This document shows, one piece after another, positions 9,243-19,230 of a stretch of 64,000 nucleotides of DNA. The stretch comes from Helianthus annuus. Lineage: Eukaryota; Streptophyta; Magnoliopsida; Asterales; Asteraceae. The notes beneath the pieces were generated by a model that was not told the DNA's origin, did no database searches, and saw only the letters and a list, made by a program, of their open reading frames with translations. Made by a program: the position numbers and the translations under genes. Each line of letters opens with the position of its first letter. The stretch's first letter is position 1. Where the stretch lies: assembly GCF_002127325.2 (NCBI RefSeq), contig NC_035439.2, positions 141,700,827-141,764,826 on the forward strand, written 5' to 3'.

Positions 9243-12200
9243 TTCAGTGATTGTCTGTTTGGGACTTCCACAATGAAATCGGTTAAGACTTGTGCCTTGA
9301 TAGCTTTTCTTGGGACATAGGTGATGTTATGCTCACCCGGTTCTATGGCCCATTTGGCTAATCGCCCCGAGTTTTCAGGTTTTTCAAGCACACTCTTAAT
9401 AGGTTGGTCGGTGACCACTTGTATGGGGTGTGCTTGGAAATACCTTCGAAGCCTTCTAGCTGTTTGAACTAGGGCTAAGGCGAGTTTTTCAAGGGGAGGG
9501 TATTTTGTTTCAGCTAATTTTAGAGTTTTGCTGAAAAAATAAACGGGTACCTGGGCCTTGTCTCGCTCAATGGTGAGGACTGCACTGATGGCCTCGTCAG
9601 CGATTGAGAGGTATACCGATATTAACTCCCCGGTTTTTGGTGCCGCGATATCTGGTAGGGAAGCTAAATGTTGCTTCATTTGGTTGAAAGCTTCTTCAGC
9701 TTCTTCAGTCCATTTGAAATCCTTCTCGTCTGAGCAGTTCTTGAGCGTTTTGTAGAAGGGCAGAGATCTTTCGGCCAATTTTGAGGTAAAACGCTTCAAG
9801 GCTGCAAGCTTCCCGTTTAAGCTTTCAACCTCCTTCTTGGTTTTTGGTGGTTTGGCTTCGAGGACGGCTTTCACTTTGTTAGGGTTGGCTTTGATGCTTT
9901 GCTTTCCAACAATGTGACCCAAGAATTTTCCCTCCTCGAATCCAAATGAGCATTTTTCCGGATTAAGCTTCATGTTAACCTTTCTGAGGTTCTTGAAAGT
10001 TTCTTGAATATCGTCAAGCATTTGATGTTCCGTCTTGCTTTTAATCACCAAGTCGTCAACGTATGCCTCCATGTTTTTGCCAATTTGGCTTTCGAAGGCT
10101 TTGTCAACGAGTCGTTGATAGGTAGCTCCTGCATTTTTGAGGCCGAAAGGCATCTTTTGATAACAAAAGATCCCTTTGTCCATGTGAAAGGCTGTTTTTT
10201 CCTCATCCTCTTTCTTCATGAGGATTTGGTGATAGCCTTTGTATGCATCGAGAAAGCATTTGAACGAGTAACCTGTGAGGGAGTCGACATTGAGATCAAT
10301 TTCCGGTAGTGGGTAACAATCTTTATGACAAGCCTTGTTAAGATCCTTGAAATCTATGCACATCCTCCAAGAGTTGTCAGGTTTCTTGACCATAACCGGG
10401 TTTGCAACCCATGATTGGTACTTGACTTCTCGGAGAATACCGGCCGACACAAGCTTTTCAACCTCTTGGCAGGCTGCCAGACTTCTCTCGGGTGCCAGGC
10501 TTCTTTTCTTTTGGACCACCGGCTTGACATCCGGTGGTATTCTTAATTCATGCTCGGCAATGTTCCGCGGGATCCCGGTCATATCCTCTGGACACCAAGC
10601 GAATACATCGCTGTAATGTGTTAGCAACTTTTCAAGGTACGAAAGGGTCTCTTGAGAAAGGTTTGGATTGACCCTTATTCGTTGTTCAGGGTACTTAGGG
10701 TTTATGACCAAACTTTGCATGTCTTCTTCGCTGTTTGAGTTTTCACCCTTAATCATGTAAGCTTCCTGAGAGGGTTGAAGGGTTGCTATGCCCCTTTCGG
10801 TAGGAAATTTAACCGTGCCATGGCCCACAGACACTGCCATGTAAAATGCACACTGTCCTGGTCTCCCGATGATCACGTCATAGCTTGAGGGGATGTTGAT
10901 AACCACAAAGGTTAATGGTTGGGTTCTTTCTTTTAAACTTTCGCTGAAACGAACATTAAGGGTCAGCTGCCCTAAAGGTTTGAGGGGTATGTCAGCGATA
11001 CCTTTTATAGAGGTTCCAGAAGGTTGAAGCCTTGAACGTTCTTCGTTGCTTAAACGGTTGAAGAATTTTTCGAACATGATTTCAGTGGCTGCCCCAGTAT
11101 CTATGTATGCTTTACATGTTAGCAGCGTTCCCACGGTGGCTTCTACCACAAGAGGGCTAGAAAGTGGGTCTTTCTCCGTAGGGGGGAAGCAGACACACTG
11201 AAGCTCCCAAGCTTCCAACCGTTGTCTTTTATGAGGAACCCTTCCATCAAAATCCACCATATTGACTTCCTTACCCTTTCTTTCAGCCATTTTGTCCCAG
11301 ACTCCTTTTACCAGATGAGCAAGTTCTCCGGATTTGACAGCCTCTTCTATTCTTTTCTTGAGTTGGAAGCAATCATTGGTGTGGTGACCTTTTTCTTCGT
11401 GGAACTCACAGTATTGGGTGGAATTCTCGTTTTTTCTGCTTTTGGGGAGAGGCCTAGGAGGCCGAAAGTTTTGTTTAACTTCTTCTGTTGCAAGGATTTC
11501 TTGAGGGGTCTTTGTGAGGGGTGTGAAACTTATGCCTTTTTCTCTGCTTGAAGGGTTCCGGCCTTCAGACCTTCGAGGGTCTGAACCCTTTGGCCGCCTG
11601 TCATAGGAGTTGAAGTTTCCCCTTTTTCTAGCTGGGCTATTGCTTCGCCAGTCGGATCCTCTTTTCCTTTGTTCTTTAATGTCTACAGCCTCCTCTCCCC
11701 GGATGTGAGCTTCGGCCCTTTCAAGGGCCTCTTCTAGGGTTTTGGGCAGGGATTTGTTGAAATCTCTTGTGAGATATTTAGAGGTTATGGCATTCATAAA
11801 ACCAGCCACTCTCATTTTCTCGTCTGCCCCTACATAAGTCAGACCTTCCTTTTTGTATCGTTCAATGAACGCACGAAGACTTTCATCATCACGTTGTTTT
11901 ATCTGGAAGATCACTGTCGCGTCTTTGACATATCGCCTTTGTTGGGAGAAGTTTGCCAGGAAACCCTTGCTTAGGTCGTCAAAGCTTCGAATGCTTTGAG
12001 CAGGTAGGTCGTTGAACCAGATTCTGGCGGATCCAACAAGAGTTTGCATGAACATCAGGCAACATTCAGCGTTCGACCATTTCTCTATCCGGGCTGCACC
12101 AGTGAAGATCTGAAGATGGTCTTCAGGATCTTCAGTCCCATCATACGTTCTGATGTGGGACGGCATCTTAATCTTTGATTGGAAATCATAATCGGCTATC

Positions 12201-12295
12201 TGCTTCGAAAAGCATGAAAGGTTACTTGGCTTGTAAGGTTTAGCCAAGTCTTCTTCAGCCCTTGCATCTACATTGTTGCCATTGCTGTGATTCCC
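9239..12295 (-). CDS. Gag, protease, reverse transcriptase and RNase H of the Tat element
   Basis: The frame is open from just after a TAG at 12296-12298. The gag capsid domain covers about residues 20-195 of the 1002-residue stretch counted from 12247. A CxxHxxxxHxxxC-like knuckle (YCEFHEEKGHHTNDC) lies near 277 and the protease motif DTGAATEI near 382. Reverse transcriptase has the intact YVDD box near 727, and a Ty3-type RNase H lies towards the end. There is no internal stop. The end (stop at 9239-9241) comes between RNase H and the second RNase H, where a continuous polyprotein would be expected. The frame has no ATG of its own near its start and is in phase with the upstream 245-codon frame. 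Confidence 0.92.
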   Translation of the reverse strand, partial: GNHSNGNNVDARAEEDLAKPYKPSNLSCFSKQIADYDFQSKIKMPSHIRTYDGTEDPEDHLQIFTGAARIEKWSNAECCLMFMQTLVGSARIWFNDLPAQSIRSFDDLSKGFLANFSQQRRYVKDATVIFQIKQRDDESLRAFIERYKKEGLTYVGADEKMRVAGFMNAITSKYLTRDFNKSLPKTLEEALERAEAHIRGEEAVDIKEQRKRGSDWRSNSPARKRGNFNSYDRRPKGSDPRRSEGRNPSSREKGISFTPLTKTPQEILATEEVKQNFRPPRPLPKSRKNENSTQYCEFHEEKGHHTNDCFQLKKRIEEAVKSGELAHLVKGVWDKMAERKGKEVNMVDFDGRVPHKRQRLEAWELQCVCFPPTEKDPLSSPLVVEATVGTLLTCKAYIDTGAATEIMFEKFFNRLSNEERSRLQPSGTSIKGIADIPLKPLGQLTLNVRFSESLKERTQPLTFVVINIPSSYDVIIGRPGQCAFYMAVSVGHGTVKFPTERGIATLQPSQEAYMIKGENSNSEEDMQSLVINPKYPEQRIRVNPNLSQETLSYLEKLLTHYSDVFAWCPEDMTGIPRNIAEHELRIPPDVKPVVQKKRSLAPERSLAACQEVEKLVSAGILREVKYQSWVANPVMVKKPDNSWRMCIDFKDLNKACHKDCYPLPEIDLNVDSLTGYSFKCFLDAYKGYHQILMKKEDEEKTAFHMDKGIFCYQKMPFGLKNAGATYQRLVDKAFESQIGKNMEAYVDDLVIKSKTEHQMLDDIQETFKNLRKVNMKLNPEKCSFGFEEGKFLGHIVGKQSIKANPNKVKAVLEAKPPKTKKEVESLNGKLAALKRFTSKLAERSLPFYKTLKNCSDEKDFKWTEEAEEAFNQMKQHLASLPDIAAPKTGELISVYLSIADEAISAVLTIERDKAQVPVYFFSKTLKLAETKYPPLEKLALALVQTARRLRRYFQAHPIQVVTDQPIKSVLEKPENSGRLAKWAIEPGEHNITYVPRKAIKAQVLTDFIVEVPNRQSLK

Positions 12296-13033
12296 CTAAG
12301 TGGCTAGCACTTGATTAATGAAGTGTTGCCACGGTAAGCTGGCCATCATCTGGGTCATCACATTGGGCATGAGGTTGAAGCCTTGAAGGCTTCCTGAACC
12401 AACCGAGCAGTTTATTCCGAGAGGGGTGCTCATAACAGCACTTCGTGCTAAGGGGAGCACGGACAGAGCTTGCTCCCACGTGGTTGTTACAGATGCTGGA
12501 TAGCTTGCTACTGGGGACTGTAGGAGCTGGTCAAGTGTTAGCTCATGTCCCAGAGGAGCACCACTAGTAATTGGTTGGGAAGAGAAGATAGGATGTACCG
12601 TAGGATTCGTCATAGTGGATAGATAAGGGTGAGGGTTTGAAGGATTACTGGGACCAGCCTCACTCCTTGTAGCAAAAGGAGGTAGAGGTGGTCCGGGAGA
12701 CAGTGTTGGTTCAGGTTCATCGTAGTCTAAACGAATCCTCACTCCTTTTTCTCTTTCTTTACTCACATGCTGGTTGAGAAGTGACCTTAATTCAAGGAAA
12801 TTGTTTGCTACCCCCTCGGGGGTAAGTTCAACACGTGCTGGGGTGTCAGAGACACCGATATTGGGATATGGGACTCCGGATCTGGATGGAGTCGGCGTGT
12901 TGAAGGTGAGGAACTCGGGTGTGCTCCCCGGAGTTGAGAAAGAGGTTGGTATAGCCACGTGAGCTTGGCTACTACCCGGGGTGGAAGTGTTTGGTATCTG
13001 ATTTACTTCTCCCGGAGATCCACTTTCAGACAT
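12296..13033 (-). CDS. N-terminal leader of Tat gag, ended by an in-frame TAG
   Basis: The 245-residue frame starts with ATG about 60 bp after the primer-binding site. It is rich in Pro, Ser and Thr, with no recognisable domain. Its TAG stop is followed in the same frame by 18 sense codons leading straight into gag, so frame and position suggest one original polyprotein. TAG could be a nonsense mutation or, less likely, a read-through stop. Confidence 0.75.
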   Translation of the reverse strand: MSESGSPGEVNQIPNTSTPGSSQAHVAIPTSFSTPGSTPEFLTFNTPTPSRSGVPYPNIGVSDTPARVELTPEGVANNFLELRSLLNQHVSKEREKGVRIRLDYDEPEPTLSPGPPLPPFATRSEAGPSNPSNPHPYLSTMTNPTVHPIFSSQPITSGAPLGHELTLDQLLQSPVASYPASVTTTWEQALSVLPLARSAVMSTPLGINCSVGSGSLQGFNLMPNVMTQMMASLPWQHFINQVLAT

Positions 13034-13093
13034 GGTGATTTTAAGTGAAGAGAGCTACACTACTAGGTCTTTTTGAGAAGAAATAGCGGCGTA

Positions 13094-13111
13094 GCCCCAC
13101 GGTGGGCGCCA
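13094..13111 (-). other. Primer-binding site of the Tat element
   Basis: On the minus strand TGGCGCCCACCGTGGGGC lies three bases after the 5' LTR. The TGGCGCC beginning is the complement of a tRNA 3' end. I could not assign the tRNA. Confidence 0.7.
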
Positions 13112-13114
13112 ACT

Positions 13115-13733
13115 TGTTGATGCAACAAATACAAGACCAACGGTAGTAGCTGGGTTGGTTAGGCAAAAGGGTTGGAGGGTTCAACCTTGCCTAACGCAGG
13201 TCGTGGGGTCCCCCCACGTTTGCAAGACGTGGAAGGAGGTTTACTAGTTTGTTGTTGTTATTTGCTGAAGATTCCTTCTCTGAAATGTACTCAGATTCAG
13301 AAGTGGGAGCAAATGGAATGTGTGTGTTGGATGTGAAAAGGAGTGACTTGCATGTAAGCAAGTACTCCACACGAATGACCAGAGATTAGAGAATCAGAGC
13401 TGGCCAGGAGATGTTTTCTGAAGTAAATGAAGTGTCAATTTATAAGAGAAGACATCTCCCGAAGTAGAATGTATTAGACTAGTAACCTTGCTTGCAGTGG
13501 AGGGTTTCCCCTTTTGGGGGTTAAAGGCTTTTGACCCCTGGGTAATAGCGTGCATTGTGCAGACCTGCTTTGCTTTTGCGGCTATGGGTTGGTGAAGCGA
13601 TCTCCGGATGTGACTGGCCACTGTTTCCGCCTCGCTTTTCCCATCTCACAGCTTTTTAACCATTGAACCATTTAATCATTTGAGCATTTACATATTTAGT
13701 CATTTTATTTAGTCTTGAGCTACCCCATCATCA
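13115..13733 (-). repeat. 5' LTR of the Tat element
   Basis: It pairs with 3353-3969 at about 98-99% identity by eye. The ATATA target duplication on its right merges into an AT microsatellite. Confidence 0.93.
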
Positions 13734-13760
13734 ATATATATATATATATATATATACATA

Positions 13761-14171
13761 GGGGAAGGTTCAAATGAAAACCACTAGTTATTGTGAAAAC
13801 TCGAAAACTAATTAAAAAAAGCCAAAAAAACATACAAAAATTTTTTTTAAATTTTTTTTTTTTTGCAATCAAAATTTCGCAGGTTTTTTAATATAAAAAA
13901 AAAAAATTTTCAAAAAAAAAAAAAAATTTTTTTTTGTGTAGTGCACATGTGTAATACTGCACATATGTATGTGTACTACACATGTGTATTATTACACATG
14001 TGCACTACACAATTTTTTTTTTTTTTTTGAAAAAAAGTTTTTTTTTATATATAAAAACTAGCGATTTTTATAAAAAAAATTGAAAAAAAAAAAATTTGTG
14101 TGTTTTTTAGGCTTTTTTTAGTTAGTTTTCGAGTTTTCATAATAAAAGTGGTTTTCATTTGAACCATCCCC
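13761..14171. mobile_element. Foldback MITE with TA flanks
   Basis: The left end GGGGAAGGTTCAAATGAAAA and the inverted right end GGGGATGGTTCAAATGAAAA pair, and pairing continues through AAAACTCGAAAACTAA. The centre is made of long A and T runs around an inverted TGTGTAGTGCACATGTGT word. TA stands on both sides. The superfamily is not certain; TA suggests a Tc1/mariner type. No coding capacity. Confidence 0.65.
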
Positions 14172-14790
14172 TATATATATAAAATATTAATGCAGCCTTT
14201 TGAATATGTCATACTTATGGTGAAGTGGTAAGATACGTGTTCATTAAGGGGTTGGTGCGGGTTCAATGCTAGACCGGTGCGGGTTCAATCTTTCAAAGCC
14301 TAAAGACACATTCCAATTAATCTATTAGTACTTTAAAAAATACTCTTCTCATGTTTATAAGTTATAATACTTTTTTTTTCAGTTTTAATACTTAGATACG
14401 TGAAATACGTTTGATAAAAAATATAGGCGTGTCACACCCCACATCGAAAATACATTATATCAACAGATAATAGATTTACGTTAATGTATACCTTATATAA
14501 TTAATGTTTATTTTTTGTTAAATGTCAACCACACCATCATCAAAAAGTATATGTATTATTGTATAATTATCAACTTCGTAGCAATACTATAATAAACTGA
14601 ACCAATATCGTCCAAAACACCATAACAAAATGCTGCATGAATCCTATTAGTATTCAAACTATAATGATAAATGATGCAAGCTAGGATGTAAGCGCCAAAT
14701 TTGACAAACATAAAGTCTTATGTAACTAGGGGCACACATTTCACAAACAATATAAGTATAGCTCGAATTCATAGGTTTGTTTGAGTCTAA
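14172..14790. other. Spacer with a weak tRNA-like segment
   Basis: Positions 14215-14290 hold GTGAAGTGGTAAGATAC and two GCGGGTTCAAT words, reminiscent of A and B boxes of a tRNA-derived SINE. No cloverleaf forms and no ends are visible, so I do not call a gene. The rest is AT-rich. Confidence 0.35.
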
Positions 14791-15104
14791 GGGGCTGTTT
14801 GTTTACCTCTTAATAAGGCTCTTAAATGTTCAGACCTCTTATTGGTTCAGCAATTAATGGTTAAGAGTACTTGTTTCGCGAGCAGATGTCTGAATAGTTC
14901 AAACATTTGCCTTTGAATGGTTAAGCATTATATTAAGGCTAAATGGTTAAGACCTCTAATCTGAATTGATCAAACATTTGCCTTTAAACTGTTAAGCATT
15001 ATACTGGCTCTTAATGGTTCAGATCTTTTACTAATTCAACACCTAATGGTTCAGACCTCTTATTGATTCAGCACTTAACCATTCAGAAGTTGCTAAAAAT
15101 CCCC
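14791..15104. mobile_element. PIF/Harbinger-like MITE
   Basis: The element begins GGGGCTGTTTGTTT and ends AAAAATCCCC, with TAA on both sides (14788-14790 and 15105-15107). Inside, words such as TTAATGGTTCAGACCTCTTA repeat in direct and inverted order. It is non-coding. The 3-bp TAA target and the terminus fit PIF/Harbinger. Confidence 0.6.
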
Positions 15105-15339
15105 TAAATAAATTAGGTTTGTAAGGTCAAGTCTATAAATGTCAATTCAGGTTAACCCATTTAAACCTATACTGCCGAAATATACAAGGCATTAAGAGAA
15201 ATTACAATCATGTTTTACTATTTGAACGTAATTGTACACATTCGTATTTTTGTTGTAAAATTTTGACTTAATATTTGTAATATGTTAAAACGTTTTAAAA
15301 AATATCGTCTTCGTGTCAACTCTATAGTAAACATGCTAT

Positions 15340-16730
15340 TTTTAGGTCATGTATGTGCATATTGGGTTAGACAAGATAAGGAATGCAGTTTTTAAGAAAA
15401 GATTAGGGTTGCTTAGTATTTTAGATAAAATAAGAGATGAGAGGTTGAGATAGTTTGGGTATGTCAAGAGGAGACAGACAACGACCATTGTTAGAACCAC
15501 AAATATCTAAGTGTGGATGATAGGAGAAGTAGAGGTAAACCTAAACTGACTTGAGAGAGCTAGGGTTGTTCATGAGCCGAGCCGAGCCAGGGTAAGCTCG
15601 GGCTCGGCTCGATTATAAACCGAGCTGGCTCGGCTCGGCTCGGATTTGAAACCGAGCTGAAAATCTAAGCTCGGGCTCGGCTTGGTTTTAAACCGAGCTG
15701 GTTCGGCTCAGCTTGGTTTGGCTCGATTTTATAAAGAAAAATATAATATATAACTCTCAAAATTCAGTAGCTTATAATATTATTCAATACTTCAGAAAAA
15801 CATATTCAGAATAAGTTTATCCTAATACATTACAAGTTAGAATCATGTTTAACAACGAAAAATAAGTTTTACAATTTCAATGAAATACAATATTAGTTCA
15901 TTAGCAAGGTAATTAAGATTCAAATATAGTATGGATATCAAATTACAATCCTAAATATATATAAATAATAACAAGTTTTTTTTAATATATTATAATGTAT
16001 ATAAAAATAAATATATTTTAAAGAAAATAATCCGAACTAAGCCGAGCTAAGCTACCAAGCGAGCCAAACCGAGCCAACTCGGCTCGTTACGAGCCGAGCC
16101 GAGCTGGCTCACTTTCTAACCGAGTCGAGCTGGCTCGGCTCACTTTCAAACCGAGCCACATCGAGCGAGCTTTTTCCGAGCTAAATCCGAGCGAGCTTCA
16201 AGCGAGCTCCGAGCTGCGAGCTTTTTGGACAGCCCTAGAGAGAGCGGATTTAGGCATGATCCACCAGTCACTCTGTTCACGGGGAATGAATGTAAACCAA
16301 TGGTTTGCTAGATTTGCACTTGTATGAGGGCATGGTTGAGAATATGAGTTCATGAAAACGTCAAATTAAGGTTAAGGACGGATGGTAAGCGTTTGTATTA
16401 GATTTTTTCCATAGGAGCTTAGCTTTACACTTTATTTGGGTGGCCTTGCATGTTATCTCATATTTGTGTCTTTATGATGCGTTATCTGTCCCTATTATGC
16501 GTTTCCACCAATTAATTTTCTGTAATTAGTAGCTTACTAAGACTATTTTTAGTACTCTATGTTTCTCTATTGTGTATATTTTTTAATTATTTTTTTTGAG
16601 CTGCTATGTATGTTTTTATATGAATTTCATGTTTGATTATGACTTTAGAGCTGGGGTTTTACCGGAAGCAACAATATAAGGTAAGACTTGCGTGTTTACA
16701 TCCACCCTCCCCATATCTAACATATAACTT
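15340..16730 (+). pseudogene. LINE (RTE-like) 3' fragment, split by a foldback element
   Basis: Translating 15360-15485 gives a stretch with LDKIRNAVFKKRLG, KIRDERLR, a stop where tryptophan is expected, then FGYVKRR. This is the C-terminal signature of plant LINE-type reverse transcriptases found in many genome fragments. The 3' tail resumes after the insertion at 16238 and ends near ACCGGAAGCA and CATCCACCCTCCCC. It has stops and lacks everything upstream, so it is dead. Confidence 0.6.
15561..16237. mobile_element. hAT-type foldback element rich in CTCGGCTCG words
   Basis: Termini TAGGGTTGTTC and inverted TAGGGCTGTCC are flanked by a perfect 8-bp duplication GAGAGAGC (15553-15560 and 16238-16245), the hAT target length. 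Both outer 130 bp are packed with GAGCCGAGC and CTCGGCTCG words that pair across an AT-rich centre. It is non-autonomous, with no coding frame. It sits inside the LINE fragment and is thus younger. Confidence 0.82.
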
Positions 16731-16972
16731 AACTATAGATTGAACTATACTGAGTATGGTGATTGTTTTATTTGCCTAATATTTCTACTTTTCATATCAT
16801 AAGGTTGATAAGTCAAAATTTCGATCTCTGACTATATAAAAGGACATATGAATGAGAAAAAAAATACATAAATGTTAGCAATTCTGGAATTGTGACCTTC
16901 AAAATCTAAGTTACCCAACCTACGTACAAAACTATTATCATATACATCACCAACATATGTAATTGTATATTC

Positions 16973-17423
16973 CAGGGGCGGAACTAATGTAAACTTAGCC
17001 GTAGCACGGGTTACGTCTCAACCCCGTATTCGCATTCACAATGTATTTTTTTCCGGTTTTATACATAAGATACCCCTAAACATATACGATGCAAGAATAC
17101 CTCTAAGAGAAGATTATGAAACTTGATGTTATTTATTAAGCTCAAAACCTTTAGTAACTAAGCCCAAATAATTAGTTTTATGATAATTAAGCCCAAATTA
17201 TAATAACTAATAAAGTCCAAATAATAAAATAATCCATTTGAACAATGTCATGGTTTGTGCGGTCGAAAATGATTTTTTCATAAGGTAAAAGACGACGATG
17301 TGATTGACCGATTTCAATCTATGAAAAAAAACGAAGAGGACAAATCTATTAAGTATTTGCCTTACTTTATTTATTTATTGTCGTTTTTCTAATATTGTAT
17401 GATGATTGTACGGTAATTTTTTT
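16973..17423. mobile_element. hAT-like remnant, left half
   Basis: It starts CAGGGGCGGAACTAATG and is cut at 17423, where the large MULE begins. The missing right end is found at 48661-48705, beyond the MULE. The related copy at 2397-2505 shows the uninterrupted order, which supports the MULE borders. Non-coding. Confidence 0.5.
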
Positions 17424-17650
17424 GGGTCTGGTTATCCACACATCCCCTAAATTTATCCACACATCCCCTAACCCTATACACCCCTCATTGCCCTATACGC
17501 CTGAAAATGGACCCACCTGATAAGCCCCTCATTGCGCTATACGTTTACTTTTTGGTTACTTTTTCACACATCCTATTAATTGTCAATGATTGGGTGTCAG
17601 CCAATGATCGCCCAATCATTGGCTCTTTTGTGTGGAATAAAATTGGGGGG
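17424..17650. repeat. Left terminal region of the MULE
   Basis: It begins GGGTCTGGTTATCC and repeats ACATCCCCTAA. Two copies of the CTCATTG/TATAC motif follow at 17470-17503 and 17522-17547. A short inverted word pair, CAATGATTGGG with CCCAATCATTGG, lies at 17575-17625. The match with the inverted right end is patchy but includes CTGGT, ACATCCCC and the motif in reversed orientation. Confidence 0.6.
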
Positions 17651-17842
17651 ATGTGTGGGTTTTTATTGGGATGAAATATTATTTAAAAAAAACTTTATAT
17701 ATATATTTTTTAAATTGTTGTTAAAATAAAAAAATATAAACATTTATATTTATTATTATTTATTGTTATAAAAGGAAGGTATATAAATGTCATTTTTTAT
17801 TTAATATATTTAGAAAAATGGCAACATTTTTATTAGTTAATT

Positions 17843-18187
17843 ATTATTATAAAACGTCAATATTTTTTATAATTAATATTATAAAACTTCTACATTTTTT
17901 ATCAAGTGTTAGTATAAAACGTCAACTTTTTTTAAATTAGTATTATAAAACTTCTACATTTTTTATCAACTCTTAGTATAAAACGTCAACATTTTTTTAA
18001 TTAGTATTATAAAACTTCTACATTTTTTTATCAAGTGTTATTATAAAACGTCACCATTTTTTTTTACTTAGTATTATAAAACTTCTACATTTTTTTTATC
18101 AAGTGTTATTATAAAACGTCACCATTTTTTTTAATTAGTATTATAAAACTTCTACATTTTTTTTATCAAGTGTTATTATAAAACGTA
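17843..18187. repeat. Minisatellite, about 64-bp unit, five copies
   Basis: The unit contains TATTATAAAACTTCTACAT, a T run, ATCAAGTGTTA and TATAAAACGTCA. Copies begin near 17877, 17940, 18004, 18070 and 18140. T runs vary in length. It lies just inside the left end of the MULE. Confidence 0.75.
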
Positions 18188-18526
18188 AAATTCTCTATAA
18201 TCCAAAACGCAAATGTAAGTGAACATTGTTTGATAAAATAACACAAAACACAACACTTTCATACAAAATTTAATACAATACATAGCCGAAACCCTAAATC
18301 GCTAACTATTACATATTATTACTTAGATTCACACGAACCCGTTGTGTATCTGAATCAGGTTCTCAAACAAACCGTGAAATCGAACAGTTTCTTCGTACAA
18401 CTGTGGCTAATGGAAATGCATGAAAAATATGATGAAGAAGTTGATTCTCGATTTGACCCTTCATCAATTGAGATTTTAAATACAAGGCAATGTCGTGAGT
18501 TGGGAATAGAATCGGTTATTTCATCG

Positions 18527-18816
18527 CGCGTCTGAACCGACTTTTAAACCGGACGGAATCTACGAATAAACTGTTCGATTTCACGGTTTGTTTGAGAACC
18601 TGATTCAGATACACAACGGTCTCTTTGCTTCGTCCACTAGAACTATTTGTGTATGCATTCTTTTGGTTGTTAACTACCAAAAGAATGCATACACAAATAG
18701 TTCTAGTGGACGAAGCAAAGAGACCGTTGTGTATCTGAATCAGGTTCTCAAACAAACCGTGAAATCGAACAGCTTCTTCGTAGATTCCGTCCGGTTTAAA
18801 AGCCGGTTCAGACGCG
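18527..18816. repeat. 290-bp inverted repeat (near-perfect hairpin)
   Basis: The two 145-bp arms are mirror images about 18671/18672 (centre GTTAAC), with no gap and only a few mismatches. A third copy of the outer part of an arm (TGTATCTGAATCAGG and following) lies at 18332-18395 in direct orientation to the right arm. A transcript across it would fold into a long double-stranded stem. Frames on both strands of the arms are mirror shadows. It lies in the 3' flank of gene A. Confidence 0.9.
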
Positions 18817-19230
18817 TAATGGTATATGGTGGTCACGGAACTACAAGGCGTCGGTAGATGCCGGTGACGGAACTGCCGCGCGTCGGTAGATGCTATCAAG
18901 ACTACACCGGGTGACTTGGCTATTGATGTTGGATGATGCATCCCCCACCGCCAAGCACCTCACCCTAGACCGACGTTCCGGCACATGAATCTGAAATATG
19001 AACGCAGTGCACTTCTCCATAAAAATTACGTTTCCACCACCGTCAAAACACCGACTTTCGATATCCTGTTAAAAAACATAGAATTATAGTGTTAGACTCG
19101 ATATTAGAAATTATATTGTAAAATATAATAAACAAACAACACCACCATCACCACCAACACCACCACCACCACCACCACAGCCGACCACCCACCACCACCA
19201 TAGCCGACCACCCACTACCACCATAGCCGA

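Larger units (their letters stand above)
3353..13733 (-). mobile_element. Tat-lineage Ty3/gypsy retrotransposon, near-complete
   Basis: Two LTRs of 617 and 619 bp begin TGTTGATGC and end TCATCA. They are flanked by the 5-bp direct repeat ATATA at 3348-3352 and 13734-13738. On the minus strand the order is LTR, primer-binding site, gag, protease, reverse transcriptase, RNase H, second RNase H, integrase, a spacer with an antisense gene, polypurine tract and LTR. The second (archaeal-type) RNase H and the long spacer with an extra ORF are established traits of the Tat/Ogre/Retand group. About eight substitutions and two small indels separate the LTRs, so the insertion is fairly young. An in-frame TAG and a frame change interrupt the polyprotein, so this copy is probably not autonomous. 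Confidence 0.93.

Noticed and set aside
18344..18941. Several 60-140 codon frames on both strands
   Set aside because: They mirror each other because they lie on the arms of the 290-bp inverted repeat.
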